Positions 6,366 through 7,758 of a DNA stretch of 7,758 nt are shown here, piece after piece; positions within the stretch are counted from its first letter, which is position 1, and every line of letters starts with the position of its first letter. The stretch covers positions 1 through 7,758 of the forward strand of contig JAUVKN010000206.1 in NCBI GenBank assembly GCA_030596245.1, in the 5' to 3' direction. Source of the stretch: Bacteroidia bacterium. GTDB lineage: Bacteria; Bacteroidota; Bacteroidia; Bacteroidales; GCA-2748055. The notes beneath the pieces are model-generated. The model saw only the letters and a program-made list of their open reading frames with translations. It had not been told where the DNA came from and searched no databases. A program made the translations under genes and the position numbers.

Positions 6366-6950
6366 ATGAAAGCAATTAAGTATTTTTCTCTAATGTTTGT
6401 ATCCGTCATTTTTATGATGGGATGCGCTACCGTTAAAGTAGTAACTGATACTAAATCAGGTGCAGAATTCTCTAATTATCAGACTTTTAAAGTGGTTCAT
6501 TATGTAAATGAAGAGGACCTTCAGGCACAGAGTCACAGAGTTAATCCTATAAACCGGGGCAGAATTGAATCTGCAATTGCCAGCAATGCTGAGTTGCGTG
6601 GAATGAAAGAAGCAGAATCCAATCCCGATGTAATAATTCTCTGGGCTTCAGATGTGGATGTTGAAAAATCATACTCGTCTCATACAACCTATTCGGGCGG
6701 AGCTTATATGGGCTACCGGGGCAGGTACTATATGGGAGGCGGACCTTCATACACTACAACCGATGTGAACGAATATCATATTGGCATTCTTACCGTAGCT
6801 ATTGTTGAGAAAGAATCGGAAGAGTTACTCTGGTTAGGAAAGGGTACGAAAGATATTTCAGGAGATGAACGAAAAGCAGAGGAGACCATCAACCTGATCG
6901 TAAGTAAGATCATGGAGGAGTTTCCCATTGGCTCGGTTCCTGAAAAATAG
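6366..6950 (+). CDS. DUF4136 family lipoprotein
   Basis: The 194-residue product has a lipoprotein signal (K2, K5, hydrophobic 7-18, lipobox MMGC with acylated C20), so it should be anchored in the cell envelope, probably the outer membrane. The mature part shows the DUF4136 pattern: SGAEFSNYQTF (31-41) near the N-terminus, an RIESAI helix (66-71), PDVII (87-91), a Gly/Tyr/Ser-rich middle (102-130, with GGAYMGYRGRYYMGGG at 111-126), then GILTVAIVEKESEELLWLG (140-158) and a C-terminal helix ending in EEFP (184-187). The molecular role of DUF4136 is unknown. The sulfatase gene follows after 37 bases in the same direction and may share its transcript. The N-terminal half has somewhat more A/T-rich codon use than the hyd genes, as is common for envelope lipoproteins. 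Confidence 0.86.
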   Translation: MKAIKYFSLMFVSVIFMMGCATVKVVTDTKSGAEFSNYQTFKVVHYVNEEDLQAQSHRVNPINRGRIESAIASNAELRGMKEAESNPDVIILWASDVDVEKSYSSHTTYSGGAYMGYRGRYYMGGGPSYTTTDVNEYHIGILTVAIVEKESEELLWLGKGTKDISGDERKAEETINLIVSKIMEEFPIGSVPEK

Positions 6951-6987
6951 AATAATCGATTAACAATAAATACCAAATTTTAAAAGA

Positions 6988-7758
6988 ATGATGAAAAAAT
7001 CCATTTTAACAATTGCTTTAATGGCTTTTGTCCTTGTAAGTTTTTCACAGGACAAGCCCAATATCCTGGTGATCTGGGGTGATGATATTGGCTGGGCCAA
7101 TATCAGCAAGTACAACCATGGTATCATGGGATACCAGACCCCGAACATCGACAGAATTGCCGATGAAGGCGCCATGTATACTGACTGGTATGCGCAACAG
7201 TCGTGTACCGCAGGAAGAGCTGCGTTTATTTTGGGACAACACCCATTCAGAACCGGATTATTGACTATCGGAATGCCTGGTTCTGAACAGGGTATTCAGG
7301 ATAATCAGCCAACCATTGCAGAATTGCTGAAACCTCTGGGATATACCTCCGGACAGTTTGGAAAAAATCACCTGGGTGATCGGGATGCGCATCTGCCAAC
7401 CAATCATGGTTTCGATGAGTTTTATGGAAATCTTTATCACCTGAATGCAGAGGAAGAGCCGGAAACATACTATTATCCTAAAAATGAAGAGTTCCATAAA
7501 AACTATGGTCCCCGGGGTGTTATCCACAGTTATTCTGATGGAAAAGTTGAAGATACCGGTCCAATGACCAAAAAAAGAATGGAAACCGCAGACGATGAAT
7601 TTACGGATGCTGCCATTGATTTTATAGAGAGAGCCCATAAGCAGGGCCAACCGTTTTTCGTCTGGTTAAGTGCTACCCGCATGCATGTGTGGACGCGTTT
7701 AAAAGAAGAGAGTATAGGTGTGACGGGTATTGGCCTTTACCCGGATGGAATGGTGGAA
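6988..7758 (+). CDS. Secreted sulfatase (arylsulfatase family), 3' end cut by the window edge
   Basis: The frame is open from the ATG at 6988 to the right edge, giving 257 residues of a protein that is usually 450-750 long. A signal peptide (KK at 3-4, hydrophobic 6-17, likely cleavage before Q21) sends it to the periplasm or outside. The alkaline-phosphatase-like sulfatase fold is plain: metal ligands D32-D33 in PNILVIWGDDIGW, QTPNIDRIADEG (50-61), the catalytic cysteine motif SCTAGRA (72-78) with C73 to be oxidised to formylglycine and R77, GQFGKNHLGD (122-131) with K126 and H128, and a predicted active-site H233 in ATRMH. The motif is C-T-A-G-R rather than the common CxPxR; position +2 is Ala. 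It hydrolyses sulfate esters; the substrate (aryl, glycan or other) cannot be read. A second ATG at 6991 is an equally good start. Confidence 0.93.
   Translation, partial: MMKKSILTIALMAFVLVSFSQDKPNILVIWGDDIGWANISKYNHGIMGYQTPNIDRIADEGAMYTDWYAQQSCTAGRAAFILGQHPFRTGLLTIGMPGSEQGIQDNQPTIAELLKPLGYTSGQFGKNHLGDRDAHLPTNHGFDEFYGNLYHLNAEEEPETYYYPKNEEFHKNYGPRGVIHSYSDGKVEDTGPMTKKRMETADDEFTDAAIDFIERAHKQGQPFFVWLSATRMHVWTRLKEESIGVTGIGLYPDGMVE

Noticed and set aside
7258..7650. A minus-strand frame of 130 codons
   Set aside because: It is antisense to the sulfatase frame, which is open throughout and has catalytic motifs.

Overview
The window reads as a chromosomal segment of an anaerobic, fermentative member of the Bacteroidota. 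Evidence for this: a PorT-like outer-membrane barrel, a DUF4136 lipoprotein and a secreted sulfatase typical of that phylum. Promoter-like sequences match the Bacteroidota TTG / TAnnTTTG pattern rather than the E. coli one, starts are preceded by A-rich leaders without Shine-Dalgarno sites, and [FeFe]-hydrogenase maturation genes are present. Genus cannot be set from the sequence alone. No rRNA, tRNA, CRISPR array, insertion sequence or prophage gene was seen.

Layout. Bases 1-3849 (minus strand) carry a tightly packed operon read right to left: aspA (aspartate ammonia-lyase), hydF (H-cluster scaffold GTPase), hydE (H-cluster radical SAM maturase), then the first codons of a further gene that runs off the left edge. 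aspA and hydF overlap by 4 bases (ATGA) and hydF and hydE are 1 base apart, so the three are surely co-transcribed and probably translationally coupled. hydG and the hydrogenase structural gene are not in the window; the cut gene at the left edge could be hydG, but only eight residues are visible. Bases 3945-5408 (minus strand) hold two separate small outer-membrane beta-barrel proteins. The first ends in a clear intrinsic terminator just before the aspA promoter region. Bases 5409-5544 are a divergent promoter region with two back-to-back Bacteroidota-type promoters whose -33 elements almost touch. On the plus strand follow a six-helix K+-channel-like protein (5545-6195), a 170-base AT-rich gap, a DUF4136 lipoprotein (6366-6950) and the N-terminal 257 residues of a secreted sulfatase (6988 to the right edge).

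How the genes work together. HydE and HydF, with HydG, build the two-iron subcluster of [FeFe] hydrogenase. The aspartase locked into this operon releases ammonium from aspartate. An ammonium-derived nitrogen is thought to become the bridgehead amine of the azadithiolate ligand, so a dedicated nitrogen-supply role is an attractive, unproven reading and the most interesting point in the window. The rest is cell-envelope and catabolic functions with no evident link to the hydrogenase genes. I see no strong case for a wholly undescribed system; the findings are mostly specific deviations and regulatory architecture.
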